64,000 nt of DNA from Melitaea cinxia (lineage: Eukaryota; Arthropoda; Insecta; Lepidoptera; Nymphalidae). Shown here piece after piece: positions 53,601 through 63,904 of this stretch. The position numbers and the translations under genes were made by a program. Position 1 is the stretch's first letter, and each line of letters starts with the position of its first letter. The notes beneath the pieces were generated by a model, which did not search any database, was not told where the DNA came from, and saw nothing but the letters and a program-made list of their open reading frames with translations. The stretch is from assembly GCF_905220565.1 (NCBI RefSeq), contig NC_059406.1:15262001-15326000 (forward strand), in the 5' to 3' direction.

Positions 53601-53703
53601 TGTACAAATATATAATAAAATACCCACAGTTATTAAAGAAGCTAAAAGCATCCTGAAGTTTAAAAAATTGCTAAAAAATTATTTACAAAATCAAAAAATA
53701 TAA
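50656..53703 (+). CDS. LINE-2 ORF2: endonuclease and reverse transcriptase (-1 frame)
   Basis: The frame is open from 50656 and overlaps the ORF1 end by 37 nt in the -1 frame. It has no ATG before the endonuclease; the first in-frame start-like codon is GTG at 50854 (numbering below from there, 949 residues). Endonuclease: YANIRS (N21), TETW (E52), FGDFNLD (D152), LLDH and LSDHK (D221, H222). Reverse transcriptase: NYRPISIL, GIFIDLKKAFDTVSH (D589), GVPQGSVLGPLLFLIYIN, YADD (676-679), then KYLGLILD and a CR1-type C-terminal region. There is no RNase H. All catalytic residues checked are present. Expression by -1 frameshift or by reinitiation would be needed. Confidence 0.87.
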   Translation, partial: NCYLCSKKPHDLRNHSKKIQDTAHQASNSKNIQINCITSKHTIVKTLPDKSLSINNTEDEDKITYQVTNNYDNLIINTQSLKFLYANIRSVVTPGKFDELKCIVQSFKSIIHVIVLTETWIKSDAEANRLQFNGYTHYYQYRQDAIGGGVSIFVHDCLKHYKVEELEKDGNHYLWIHLQKLSIDIGAIYKPGRTNVKNFLETFALQLNQRRRAVLFGDFNLDLLNPDSTVEAYTDTLLENGYAVINKICPEYCTRETSKSKTLLDHISTDLKENSFHLAIIESSLSDHKQMYFEIKKQQIKPKRRIEYEALDYNKLYETIKILSLKNIKNNEYKKLEDKLIKTIEDCKIKKVKIINPPRQEWINKGIIKEINYKNKLWHQHKHNPKDKITENNFIKQRNLVANEIKKMKKEYFYKKFTDYKNKPSKMWKLINDLSNNKVKQSLAAPKLLIGNTLITETKEICEHFNLFFSTIGEELAQKIALQDHDDKIVTITEVDAGDNILTNMKPATVGEIIKIINNLDSNTTSGIDNISTKSIKCLKNLIAPELTRCLNNCLEQGTFPANLKIAKVTPIYKSGNKTDPSNYRPISILPVVSKIFEKVIYNRLETYLNSIDFLYHKQYGFRPKSNTLSATVDLVTKLKNNIDEKKIVIGIFIDLKKAFDTVSHKILLNKIGDIGIKGKAFELLKSYLSNRYQVVQISKYKSSPKIITCGVPQGSVLGPLLFLIYINSLSRLRLKGDLSLYADDTSLFYFGGEIEPIIQDAQGDLNILKTWFQSNLLTINLSKTNYVIFTAKNKIIPNFAPLKIDDFEIKRVTSEKYLGLILDNQLTWKLQLEKVKSKLTSLTGALRGIVHCLPQKARHFIYNSLAKPHIDYLIEIWGSAAKTNLNTLQVAQNKLVKLLFHYDFLTPSTKIYKDTKILNIEQSYKYYSCILIRKIINKDVRSTLTFTKKKNIQTKMLRSSNDLVLRPPGTNYGKRNITYESVQIYNKIPTVIKEAKSILKFKKLLKNYLQNQKI
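50674..50680 (+). promoter_or_regulatory. Candidate -1 frameshift heptamer A_AAA_AAC
   Basis: The heptamer is phased as X XXY YYZ in ORF1 (CCA AAA AAC CCC), nine bases before the ORF1 stop at 50690-50692. A -1 slip here re-pairs on AAA AAA and enters the ORF2 frame, which stays open for 58 codons before the GTG and on through the endonuclease. A strong downstream stem-loop was not seen; the following 80 nt are A+C-rich. Confidence 0.55.
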
Positions 53704-54400
53704 TAAAAACAATTATCACAATTACAAACAAAAATTATCATCTAAAATAATGAGTGGAAGTAATAACGTAAATGAAATAAATAATAATAATTAAGAAATA
53801 GGTTGCAGAACAATAAAAAAAAAAACTACAAATTTATACATAAAAAAAAATAAATATACCTACAAAATATCAAAATAAAATTCTTAGTCTGCAAAAAAAA
53901 AAAAAAAATTATAAAAAAAAAAAACGTCAATTTAATATTATTTACTTATGTATATGTTTAAAAGACCCTCACTTTAAATCAAAGTAATAACGTTAAAATA
54001 ACTAGGAAATAGGTTACAAAATCTCAATAAAAAACAAAGTAATTAATAAATAAAAACCTTAATTATATAATTTTAAAATCACACACATACGAGTAAATAT
54101 ATATTTCGCCTGGCCGCATCTAGTTTAACACTTGAAGATCTATGTAATTGTTTGTGTTTCGTCGCTTGCTGCTTCTGTTGCTTTTTTTTTAATGCATAGT
54201 GACCGGTCTTACCATTGATGTAATGCGTTTCTACCCACTTTTTGGTTTTTGTGACGATATTGTATAATGAACTTTGTTTATTACCGACACGCTCGGCTAG
54301 AATTATTGTAAACTTGTAGATATTTAAAAATGTATTCTTTCTAATGTATTTCTCATATAAGTGAATTGTTAATTCTTATGAGAATAAATATCTTTGACCT
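53704..54400 (+). other. LINE-2 3' UTR with terminal hairpin
   Basis: A-rich UTR with several homopolymers. At 54350-54384 TTCTCATATAAG pairs with CTTATGAGAA across a 13-nt loop, about 15 nt before the element end. A terminal hairpin plus a short non-poly(A) end is the usual layout of CR1-group templates. Confidence 0.65.
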
Positions 54401-54589
54401 GAACAAACAGACAAACGGACACAAAAATTGGAAGAAATGTTATTTTGGTATATGTACTGTGTATACTTTCATATGCATTTAGTGAAAACCGGTTATTTTA
54501 ATAATACAAACAGACACTCCAATTTTATTTATTTGTATAAATGTTTGTCATTTCATAGCGTCTTATTGTGTGTATCGATTTTATTGATT

Positions 54590-54745
54590 CTTCTTGTTAT
54601 TCAAAGTACTTGTCATGTGGTCCCATTTAAATTTGATAGAGATTTGATGACTACTTGTATTATTTCTAATAAGGCGTACTTGTTTGACTATGTTTTCGTC
54701 TACCTATTTGTATTACTTGTCGATGTAATTGAAGTCTGTCTGCCT
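54590..54745 (+). repeat. Family Y fragment
   Basis: CTTGTCATGTGGTCCCATTT, TTTGACTATGTTTTCGTCTA and ACTTGTCGATGTAATTGAAG match the Y core. Confidence 0.65.
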
Positions 54746-54894
54746 GCAATTATAATTGAGTAATATATGATGTGTACAATCTTAATTTTAGAAGTAAAAG
54801 TTTCTTTAGCATCATTGTGATTTGAAACTTGACTCAAGCACCAGCTTTCGATTGGATAACATACATTAAAAAAAGTATGTGTATTCTTATGACG

Positions 54895-55060
54895 CACGTA
54901 AGAAGTTATACTTCATTGGCTAGCCAAATTCACATTACCAACTTCTTTTTCGTTGACTAGCTAACTTCAAGGTGTCGGCTTTTTATGACGGTTTGCGCGT
55001 GTATCGTAAAAAAATAATCTCATCATTTTTCCCTAACGCGTCAAATGAAGTATAACTTCA
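54895..55060. mobile_element. Small inverted-repeat element (MITE candidate)
   Basis: AGAAGTTATACTTCATTGGC opens it and AAATGAAGTATAACTTC closes it, with GCTAGCCAA and its counterpart GACTAGCTAACTTC inside. The ends pair as GAAGTTATACTTCATT against AATGAAGTATAACTTC. A related sequence lies at 20873-21010. Confidence 0.6.
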
Positions 55061-55162
55061 AAAAGATTCAGTCGAATTGATAAAACCATCTCTTTTTAAA
55101 GTCGATTGACAGAACGTGCTACGTTAATAAAAAAAAATCAACGTAAATGTCGAGCATTATTA

Positions 55163-55504
55163 TCAATCAATCAATCATTACAGCCTATACAGTCCACTGC
55201 TGGACATAGGCCTCCACAAGTTTACGCCAAAAATAGCGTGAACTCATGTGTTTTGCCCATAGTCACCACGCTGGGCAGGCGGGTTGGTGACCGCAGTACT
55301 GGCTTTGTCGCACCGAAGACGCTGCTGCCCGTCTTCGGCCTGTGTATTTCAAAGCCAGCAGTTGGATGGTTATCCCGCCATCGGTCGGCTTCTTAAGTTC
55401 CAAGATGGTTGTGGAACCTTGTTATCCCTTAGTCGCCTCTTACGACACCCACGGGAAGAGAGGGGGTGGCTAAATTCTTTAGTGCCGTAGCCACACAGCA
55501 CACA
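55163..55504 (-). mobile_element. Complete S2 retroposon with 14-bp TSD
   Basis: GTCGAGCATTATTA lies at 55149-55162 and again at 55505-55518. On the minus strand the element starts TGCTGTGTGGCTACGGCACT, runs through ACCTTGTT-type sequence and GAAGACGGGCAGCAGCGTCT, and ends with the RTE-like tail and a (TTGA)n microsatellite. It has no tRNA-like head, so its 5' region comes from another source. The perfect duplication and the tail show it was reverse transcribed and inserted, presumably by RTE machinery. Confidence 0.9.
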
Positions 55505-55519
55505 GTCGAGCATTATTAA

Positions 55520-56060
55520 TCACGTTTAATATTAAAATATCACATTTAACTTACAAAACGAAACATTTTAAAAATAATACCGGAAAAGTGACAGATATAA
55601 CATTAAAGAGAATTTCATTTTATTTCAACGTTTATATGGGTTCAATTGGACGTAAGGAAATGAAAATAGAGCTCCGGGCTCGGGGACTTCTGTACGTATT
55701 TTGATTTTTAATTACTTACATTTTTGGGTATAATGAAAACGTTTAAATATATAAATTAGTATAATATTTTATCATTTGTTTTTATTTGTGAAGTGAAACT
55801 TATTTATACGACGTTGGAAAAAATTTACCATCACATTTTTCTGTTACGCGTCACATTATTCCGTTACGCGCCATCTTTTTCTTGTCCCTACCACGGTTGA
55901 TTCGAAGAGTACTTTCTCCAGCGGATTAGGGATAGCATGTCGTTTAAGCGGACTTACTCCCACCACTAGACTTGACCGTTTTTCTATTGCACCCTTATTT
56001 ATTTCTAACACTCTATAGTGACGTGATAAATATCAAAATGCTGTAATAATCTTAGTAGTA
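55520..56060. other. Mostly unrecognised, one shared short block
   Basis: GAAGTGAAACTTATTTATAC near 55793 also occurs at 38245-38265 (GAAGTGAAACTTATTTAGGC), hinting at a shared repeat that includes TTCCGTTACGCGCCATCTTT. Nothing else was recognised. Confidence 0.4.
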
Positions 56061-56064
56061 ATAA

Positions 56065-56160
56065 TAATAAATAATAAAAACTCTTTATTGTACACCAAAA
56101 GTGAGCAAAAATACAAAAATAAAAACAGGAGTTAAGTACAAAAGGCGGCCTTAGTAGTAG
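56065..56160 (-). repeat. LINE 3' tail, inverse
   Basis: On the minus strand it reads TAAGGCCGCCTTTTGTACTT, GGTGTACAATAAAGAG and an (ATT)n tail, as at 39390 and 60235. Confidence 0.65.
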
Positions 56161-56450
56161 TAATAAGGTAAAATGAAATAATTGTATTATTTGTATTCAT
56201 GTCTATGATAATAAAAGCCTTTTGTTAAATTCTATCTAATTTAACTTTAATAACCAATTTCTGTAAAGTTGCATATAGTAGATCATGTTTCGAAAAATAA
56301 GGTTATGAAGAAGTTTCACTTCTTACGTGTGTATACTAGTACACGCACACGTTTTTTTTTTTCTGTACACCTACTGAATTATTTTTAAAAGTTTTCATAC
56401 AAAGATTGCTTGGAAGAATTTGCTGTAGGCTACCTTTATATTACCTATTA

Positions 56451-57612
56451 CATAGATCAAGTAAAAAAAGGTAGATAACGCACCTAGAACAGAAAACTGA
56501 AGCCACTTTTTTAAAGATGTGTGAGTGAGTGAAGTGTTGACACCTTTTAAAAAAAGTCCCTAAAATTTTTATTAAACAATTAATTTAATATAGGTAAAAT
56601 GGGTATGTGAAAATAAAAACCTGTTTATAGTTTTAAATAAATTTACTAAAAATAAAACAAAAAATCGGTAGAATAATAAAAAAAAAATATTCGTAAGATA
56701 ATCGTATGAATGGACACTTCCTATCCCCTCTGTTTATCTCTTTTCAGTTTGCAGTCGGTTTTTTTTAAACTATTTTTCTTAAACCTAGAATCCTTTATGT
56801 TGTATAAGTTTTTTAAATTTTTGTCGCTTAGAACTCAGAGTCATCGTCATTGTTTGCATTTTACTAATATGATGTAGTCTTATGTTCAAATATTTTTCAA
56901 TCACTAATCGTATTAAATTGACTTTATGTACATGGCCAGCATAATCGTGGTCATTTTCTCAGTCTTACAGCCGCTACCCATTCACCTCTTATTAAAATAT
57001 TCTTTGGAAACCTAAAACCATGAAATTTGATAGTAAAATATGGGTACCTAGTTTACTCAAAAATTGTAAAAAGTTAAAACATAAAACAAACGAGTTAATA
57101 ATTCATAAATATATTTTGATTTTTTTATTTTCAATTTATGTAACATAAAATAACACGAGAAAAAAAAACAATAACTATGTCTACTTTTTACTTAATTATT
57201 TTTCTGATTGCGTACAATTTACTTACACACATTTTGGGGTATTGAAAAAAAGAACTACTGGCAACACTCCCGTGGTACGTCATTTCGTGACATTGAAATT
57301 ATAAGTTCCGAATAACCTCAATATTATTTTGGAATAACAATAAATTTAAAGTTTTATATGTACTTACGTGTGAAACGATATTCCTTCAGATTTTTTGTTT
57401 ACTTTGGTATTGTTTTTGCACCATTTAATCACACAAGACGGCATTTTATAAGCAAAGTTACTGTATGAAGCCTCGTGACATACTAACGAAAATGAGCGTA
57501 GTTTGATGCATATGTGTGCGTGAGCGCGTGTATTTACTTGAAGGAGCCGAGTTTTGTGGCTTCACTAACAACAAAGGCCGCGCATTATCTACTTTTTTTT
57601 ACTATATCTATG
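56451..57612. mobile_element. 1.16-kb TIR element with 8-bp TSD
   Basis: The left end is CATAGATCAAGTAAAAAAAG and then GTAGATAACGC. The right end inverted is CATAGATATAGTAAAAAAAA and then GTAGATAATGCGC; a shared GAAGCCAC lies further in on both sides. The octamer ACCTATTA is duplicated exactly at 56443-56450 and 57613-57620. There is no coding frame of note, so it is non-autonomous. An 8-bp duplication is made by hAT and P transposases; the termini do not settle which. Confidence 0.8.
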
Positions 57613-57620
57613 ACCTATTA

Positions 57621-58167
57621 TATGTGTTGAATTACATTTGGAACATGTTATTTTTTATTATTTAGGAACGGTAAACAGTGATTTTTATATTTAATTAGCT
57701 GTGCTGTGTAGTTTTTAATTAGTGTAGTATTTTCTCTAGTTTTGTAATACTTTATAAACGGTTCTTAAAAAAAAAAATTAAAAAAAAAAACAAAACAACT
57801 GATAAAACCAATTACTTATTGTGTAATATATTTGACAGGTTTCGTGATACATCTGTCACGTCAGCACTATTCAATAGCCAATACAAATTGCTTTAAGCCT
57901 TCTGAAAATATTGATGTACATTTTTCGACGCAATACGAGCATATTAATTGTATTTCTGTCTGGAAATCAACTTAACCGCTACATTTTCACAACAACAGCT
58001 TCGGTAAGATTATTTTGATAGTTTCGATATTCTAATTAAATTTCTTACCGCTGACATCCATCACATTTTGTTGACAAACGTAAGTCTAGACTATTAAGAG
58101 AGATTATATTAACGTATTTGATAGTTTCACATTCAAATGTTAAATTTAATAAACGAATCAGCGTGTC
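57621..58167. other. No recognised feature
   Basis: A+T-rich DNA with homopolymer A runs near 57765-57795. No gene, RNA or repeat was supported. Confidence 0.5.
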
Positions 58168-58290
58168 ACATGCCGGTGTAGGCTGGATGAGGATTGCGAA
58201 AAACCGGAATGTCTGGCGCGAACTTGGGGAGGCCTATGTCCAGCAGTGGACTGCAATAGGCTGAACTGACTTACTGACTGACGTGTCACA
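58168..58290 (+). repeat. RTE 3'-end fragment
   Basis: GGTGTAGGCTGGATGAGGAT, TGTCTGGCGCGAACTTGGGG and GGCCTATGTCCAGCAGTGGA are nearly identical to the end of the RTE at 12945-13262, followed by a (CTGA)n tail. Confidence 0.85.
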
Positions 58291-58450
58291 TCCTATTATT
58301 GGGCATGGGCCTTTTTTTCCATTTAGGAGGATCGGAGTTTAATCCACCACGCTGCTCCGCTGCGGGTTGGCGGATATATTCCCTACTATGAGTAACGATC
58401 GCATTTAGGTGTATAATGATAACATCCGGGACCGACGGCTTAATAAGCTC
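58285..58450 (-). repeat. S1 SINE, 3' half
   Basis: An inverted tail (ATTATTGGGCATGGGCC) and core (ATATTCCCTACTATGAGTAA; CATCCGGGACCGACGGCTTA) lie head-to-head with the RTE tail just before it. The head is missing. Confidence 0.75.
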
Positions 58451-58639
58451 GTTAAATTATACGCATGAACATTATTTCATGTTGACTATAAGTTAAAAAA
58501 AATCAACCCTATTTTCTTGAATATTTTAATTAGAAAATAACGTTTTTCAAAAAAAAAAAATGTAAATGAATCAATAATTTATTATTTTGAAACTTCGTGA
58601 ATATCATTTTACATAGGATGGACTTAATATTTAAAAGAA

Positions 58640-58870
58640 ACATAACGACAAGTTAATTATTTTATTGAATAACATACATATTTACAATTCACAACTTATG
58701 AACTAAATATTTACAGATAATTAATGTACAAATCATGTCCGTGTGGAATGTTATCAAGAATGCTGACAGCATTTCCCCGTTAAATCGCTATGTCGATTCG
58801 CTGGGCAAAAATGCACCAGCCCTCTTGTCAGAAATACATACTAATATTATTTTTATATATTTTTTTTATT
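58640..58870 (-). repeat. LINE C-terminus and 3' tail fragment, inverse
   Basis: TACAATTCACAACTTATGAA and CATTTCCCCGTTAAATCGCT are the inverse of 45300-45475. The match extends further into a short coding-like stretch ending near GCACCAGCCCTCTTGTC. Confidence 0.6.
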
Positions 58871-59387
58871 TTTATTTAACAGGTTTACCTACAGTTATTT
58901 ACATTAATATAACCTAAAATTAATTACAAATATTACAAAATTAAATGTAATAACTAATTAAAGGTAAACACCACATGTATAACAATAAAGACATTACATA
59001 AAAATTACACAATCAGCAAACTTAATAGTTAAACTTAGTTATCTAAAAATATTCAAAACTAGAAAAAGAAAAGTTGCCCGCTGATGGTACCAGTATATAT
59101 TAAAACTACAAAAACATTGTCAAATACTGTACATATATTTTAACACATTTTTACGATAGGAATAGATGGAATCAGCGTGAAGGTCAACCAAACCACTACA
59201 GCCGTTTATAAATTTAGAGATTCGTGGCACAAGGGAACTAGAATATATATACATATAGAATAGAACTATAAAGCTGAAAAGTTTATTTGTTTTAATGCGC
59301 TAATCTCAAGAGCTACTAATTTATTATTTACAATTTAAAAATCGTAAAAAATATATAACTACAACTACAGGTTCTCATTTTTAGGGT
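58871..59387. other. No recognised feature
   Basis: A+T-rich; AAAGTTGCCCGCTGATGGTA and GTCAACCAAACCACTACAGC near 59070-59210 may be repeat-derived but have no second copy in the window. Confidence 0.4.
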
Positions 59388-59665
59388 ACCGTACCTCAAA
59401 AGGAAAAAGAAACGGAACTCTTTTAGAATCACTTTGTTGTCCGTCTGTTTGTGAAACTTTTCCTCAGGAACGTGTGAAGGTATTAAGCTGAAATTTACAT
59501 CAAATATTTAATTTTACTGTTCCTTGGAGCTGTGAAAAAAATTAAACTTCTAAACCAACGAAATGAATAGATACATCCGCTTATGCTGCAAATTTTCCAC
59601 ACTCGCAAGGGAACCAAAACCTACAGGTATACAGGCACGGTATCTGGGTCCCTTATACAAAATGA
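59388..59665 (+). repeat. Interspersed repeat starting GGTACCGTACCTCAAAAGG
   Basis: AAACGGAACTCTTTTAGAAT, TTGTCCGTCTGTTTGTGAAA and CACGGTATCTGGGTCCCTT. The family is known to me as common in Lepidoptera but unnamed here. The short open frame at 59563 is not supported as a gene. Confidence 0.5.
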
Positions 59666-60234
59666 AAAATTATTTTCTATTCATTACTTTAAGAATATTT
59701 AATTTTCAATTTGTATTTAGTAAATTAATACGATTTGAATTGAGGTTTGATTCGTTTAAATTTCGTAAATATTTTGTACACTATTTCTAAAAATACGTCA
59801 ATGCGAGACAGGTTCTTTTCCAAATTTATTTGAAAATGGAAAACGGTGAACAAGGGAATGGCAAAACTAAGAAAATGTTCAAAGTACTACTACGAGTCCC
59901 TTTGTTTGGCTTGTCCTTGCACTGATAAATCGATGAAATACTTGAAAGTGAAAGCAGCTGGAGATAATACGCTCGGAGCCGATTCCTGGTTCTTGACGTA
60001 CCCGTTTCAATAACCTATAGATATCTTATTTATGGTTGAAGAACTTTATTGTCTCATCAAAATCATAAATCACTCACTGAGAAGCATTTATAAACAATAA
60101 AAATATAAATGAGGGTAAAAAGCGACTAAAAAGTTACTCATTCTACAAAATAATATTACTAAAATATGGATGCTCAAAAACCAAAACTAGGTGTGATTTA
60201 CAAGACAGTGAATCAGTTTGAAGATATATATATA
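59666..60234. other. No recognised feature
   Basis: No exon, RNA gene or repeat that I can support. Confidence 0.5.
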
Positions 60235-60351
60235 TACATACCCAAAGGTTGTCTGGAAGAAATCGCTCTTTTAGCGATAAGACCGCCTTTGTACATCTTC
60301 CTTTAATTGTACTACTTTTGTTTGTATCTTTTAATGGTGTGCAATAAAGAA

Positions 60352-60376
<25 letters not shown>
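60235..60376 (+). repeat. LINE 3' end with (ATT)n tail
   Basis: CCCAAAGGTTGTCTGGAAGA, GCGATAAGACCGCCTTTGTA and GGTGTGCAATAAAGAATATT, then ATT repeats. It is the best-preserved copy of the 39390 family. Confidence 0.8.
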
Positions 60377-60383
<7 letters not shown>

Positions 60384-60889
60384 CAACATAATAGTTATAT
60401 TTCTGTTTCTGCGTTTTATTATATTTCTGCAGTTGAGTTCCGGTTTCGGTTCCCGTCACACCTAATTACCCAATTAGATACGTCCAAAGGTATAGTTTTC
60501 GTCGAAAACTTATCATATCATTCACTTTGGTACTATTTTCCTCGTTCTAAGTTCGGTGTATTTCAGAGCAATGGCTGGTTTTATTCGATAAACAACTTCT
60601 ACTTGACTAAACTACTAGTCTAGTTCAAACAAACAATCGTCTTTCACAAAAGCGACGTTAGGTCGAAGGCGTTGATCAAACAATGTTAAGAAACACGTCA
60701 GTTCCTTTTCACATTGAATGAAAATAAATGTCGTTGGAAGAATTCAATTCCAACCGTGTTTTAAATCTTTCACATTTGCGTTACTGTAAATATTTAGAGT
60801 TTCATTAAATATTGTTTAAAGTTTCTGGTTTTGTAGTAAGTATTGTTGGTACGTTTTTTTTTTTACTTTTTTTAACTGAAGGTAGTGAA
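60377..60889. other. No recognised feature
   Basis: A+T-rich single-copy-looking sequence. Confidence 0.5.
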
Positions 60890-61130
60890 TAGCCGAAAAT
60901 GTCCTGCTCAAAATCTGGAGCAACTCGACAGGGGTAGTACCTCGACCTTACAGAAAATCACAGCTACATAATACTGCTTTCAAGCAGTGTTGTGTTCCTG
61001 TGGTGAGTAAGGTCCTGGGGGGGATTGGGGATAGGGTTGACAACGCGCTTGCGATGCTTCTGATATTGCAAGCGTCTACGGTAATCGCTAACCGTCATGT
61101 GAGCCGTACGTTTGTTTGCCGACTAGATGT
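60890..61130 (+). repeat. Family Z, most complete copy
   Basis: CCTGCTCAAAATCTGGAGCA, CTTACAGAAAATCACAGCTA, TTCCTGTGGTGAGTAAGGTC, GCGCTTGCGATGCTTCTGAT, CGGTAATCGCTAACCGTCAT and GTACGTTTGTTTGCCGAC. This copy gives the full order of the blocks scattered elsewhere. Non-coding. Confidence 0.75.
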
Positions 61131-62104
61131 ATAATAAAAAACCCTAGGATTCAAATTGCATTCTGAAGTAGAAAAAGTACAGCTGTCGTTGTTTATCAAC
61201 AGACTACGTTCCTAATGAATAAATCAATACATTTTATAATGAAAAAGTCTTAGCTTAAAATCGTTCTCAATTCTGTTGTCAATTTCAATCAATTTTGTTG
61301 TTGTCTCAATGTTGAGCACGATACACGAGTGCATGACATTTAAGTAATGAACTCGCCTAAGCCGACGTCGCTAACGAAAAACCACTGAATAACGACATTT
61401 TAGCGTTATTTAAGCTTGTCAATCCACTAAACAGCGACTTTTACCAATATTTTTATTTAAAAAAACTCAAGTAAATGTTATGTCCTTCTGTGTAACTTCA
61501 GCAAATAAAAGAATTGTAAATCTCTTTTGCGAAATAAAGGAAACACATTTCAGATTTTAGACTAGTTACTTGTTACTTGAATAAATTGGAATCCCAGTGG
61601 CAAGAATGGGGGACATTGATGTGTCAAATCTGTCCTAGTTTTAATTACGTGTTTGCGTGTTGACGTCTCCATATCGTGTGATGCTAATATACCCAGCTAT
61701 CGTGTCTGTTGAAATCTGTTGTAGTAAGAATGTATTGAGTCGTACACGTGATATATTTCTGTGTTTTGCCATTCAAAAAAACCTGGTTTGTTCGAAGAAT
61801 ATTAAAAAAAAATTTTGAGAGGATCTTAACATTAATGAAAGAAGAAGCTCACATGTAAACATCATAAAATTATATAAAAAATGCACATATATAATTATGT
61901 CAGAAACAGTTATTGATACAGAGCGAAATAGGATGTTTGGGGCGGCGTCCTGAGGCTGGCAGCACTGTGGCGTAATCCTGTTAAGATAACATCATTAAAA
62001 CGAAGATCATGCCATTTGCGACGTAGTTTCTTTGCTTGCTTAACCCACTATTCGCCCACATGATGTCTGACAATAATTAGAATAATGCTGTCTTCAATAT
62101 ACGA
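61131..62104. other. No recognised feature
   Basis: About 1 kb without recognised exon, RNA or repeat. Confidence 0.5.
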
Positions 62105-62215
62105 TCATCACTTCAGCCTATTACAGTCCACTGCTGGACATACGCCTCCCCAAGTACACGCCAAACATGGCGTTTTTCTGCAATCTTCATTCAGCCTCCA
62201 CCGGCAATCTTAGGT
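62105..62215 (-). repeat. S2 retroposon tail fragment
   Basis: An inverted tail (CAGTCCACTGCTGGACATAC) and CACGCCAAACATGGCG, then a short stretch with CATTCAGCCTCCACCGGCAA that resembles an inverted RTE segment. Confidence 0.65.
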
Positions 62216-62220
62216 ATATC

Positions 62221-62390
<170 letters not shown>

Positions 62391-62704
62391 GTAAAAACAT
62401 CTGTCAACAACATAAGCACATCACATTAGATAAACATGCAAAATAAATTACCTTGATAACATTTTTCGACGTAATTTACGACGTACAATTTTTCAGACAC
62501 AGTAATTGCTATAATTCTGACCCTTGCTACTAATCCATAGTAATTTAAAAATATAGGTATACTTTACTTTTATTATTAAGTTCAACACATTAATTCTAAA
62601 ATAATATTAAGTTAATTAATTCATTTTATTTAAACATTGACACGCCATTGTCTATTATTTATATGAAAATTAATTAATAAATTATATAGTAGTATATCAT
62701 TACA
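62391..62704. other. No recognised feature
   Basis: A+T-rich DNA only. Confidence 0.5.
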
Positions 62705-62985
62705 TAGTATAAAACAAAGTCGCTTCCCGCTGTCTGCATGCTTAGATCTTTAAAACTAAGCAACGGATTTTGATGCGGTTGTCTTTAGTTAATAGAGTGA
62801 TTCTAGGAGATAGGTTATATGTATAAACATGCATAATATAGTAGAGGAACACTGATAGTTTTAGATGTTTCTAATGTGATGTCGTAAATAAACACTTTTT
62901 TTGCGCTCACATTTTTTTTTTTTAATTTTTTTTTTTGTATCTGCATTGGATCCGTGCGAAGCGGGTCGCTAGTTTTATATAAAAA
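62705..62985 (+). repeat. Interspersed repeat with G+C ends
   Basis: It opens with AAAGTCGCTTCCCGCTGTCT and closes with GATCCGTGCGAAGCGGGTCG CTAGTTT, with homopolymer T near 62912-62936. One end (GCTTCCCGCTG) is a partial inverse of the other (CGAAGCGGGTCG), as in some Helitron-like or TIR elements. Class unassigned. Confidence 0.5.
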
Positions 62986-63274
62986 CCGTTTAACAGTTTC
63001 TTAGTTTCTTTATTTCGCAAGTTATTATTTGACGATAATTCTAAATGAGCAGAACGATGTCTTTCGATTTTCAAGGCAACGTTATTAAAATAGAACTCTC
63101 AATGTTCACTTCAACGACGATTTTTATAAAATATTTTTATACAAAGCAAGTATGTTTCGTTTACTATTACAAATAATTGTTCTTTCCATCATTGTTTACC
63201 TTATACGATATAATTGGCAATAGTTTCCTTTTCCTCGTTTAACATGTAAAAAAAGCATTTTTTTTTTTAAATAC
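62986..63274. other. No recognised feature
   Basis: A+T-rich DNA only. Confidence 0.5.
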
Positions 63275-63515
63275 TATTCAGTCTGTAAAATTTAACTGCT
63301 CGACCATTTTCTACATGTAGGAGAAGGATTGGAGCTTAATCGACCACATTGTATGGGTTGTATGGTATGGGGGGGAGACCAACAAGGACAGACATCAAAA
63401 CCGAAGAGAAATATTTATACACATACAAATATCCATCCCGAGCGGGAATCAAACCTGTAAATGGACGGTGTTTTACCACTACACCAGAGCGGTTGTTGAA
63501 ATCTCAAGCTCGCTG
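63275..63515 (-). repeat. S1 SINE, decayed, minus strand
   Basis: TGTAGGAGAAGGATTGGAGC and GGGGAGACCAACAAGGACAG precede the inverted head (GCGGGAATCAAACCTGTAAA), ending CCACTACACCAGAGCGG. The core is partly deleted. Confidence 0.7.
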
Positions 63516-63904
63516 GCATATTGTAACTGCGGTATTCAATATTCATTTCAAACTCTTTCAAACTCAAAGTTTCTAATATGAAATGTTTGTTGAACAACTT
63601 ATATACGAGTTTACCACTATTTCATTACTTTCTCTAGTTTAGGTTCTCATATTACAAATTGTATAGGGTACTATACATTCGTGTGTACAGAACAGTCTCC
63701 TGTACAGACATCAACTGGTTACAATTTGCTTGTATATATATACAAATTCAGAATAATATGCAGTAAAAGAAAATCACTAACCTTTGTAAAATGCTACAGT
63801 TTATATAGGTAAAAAGGTTTCATAAAGATAAAAAAAAAACGTTGTAGGTAAAAAACAATCGCAATAAAACACTTTTAATTTGTTTTCTCAATAATATACT
63901 ATTA
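63516..63904. other. No recognised feature
   Basis: A+T-rich DNA only. Confidence 0.5.

Larger units (their letters stand above)
49573..54400 (+). mobile_element. LINE-2: full-length CR1-group non-LTR retrotransposon
   Basis: The element is about 4.83 kb: a 178-nt 5' UTR, ORF1, ORF2 and an A-rich 3' UTR of about 700 nt ending in a hairpin and GAATAAATATCTTTGACCT. It is flanked by GAACAAA on both sides (49566-49572 and 54401-54407), a 7-bp target-site duplication. There is no poly(A) tail, and ORF1 has a coiled coil and RRM-like fold instead of zinc knuckles. With an EN-RT ORF2 lacking RNase H, this fits the CR1 superfamily (Daphne or Kiri types are candidates). Frames are intact, pointing to a young insertion. 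The 3' UTR holds a diverged internal duplication (AAATAGGTTGCAGAAC and AAATAGGTTACAAAAT). Confidence 0.88.
49391..54570 (+). repeat. Family X element split by LINE-2
   Basis: 49391-49572 (GTGCCAGCGACTTCGTCCGC; GTAGCCTCAGTTACTCCTTA) continues after LINE-2 at 54401-54570 (AACAAACAGACAAACGGACA; ACACTCCAATTTTATTTATT). Removing 49573-54407 restores the layout seen unbroken at 16725-17015. Confidence 0.85.

Noticed and set aside
58735..58917. Plus-strand 60-codon open frame
   Set aside because: Antisense of a LINE C-terminal fragment also found at 45300-45475.
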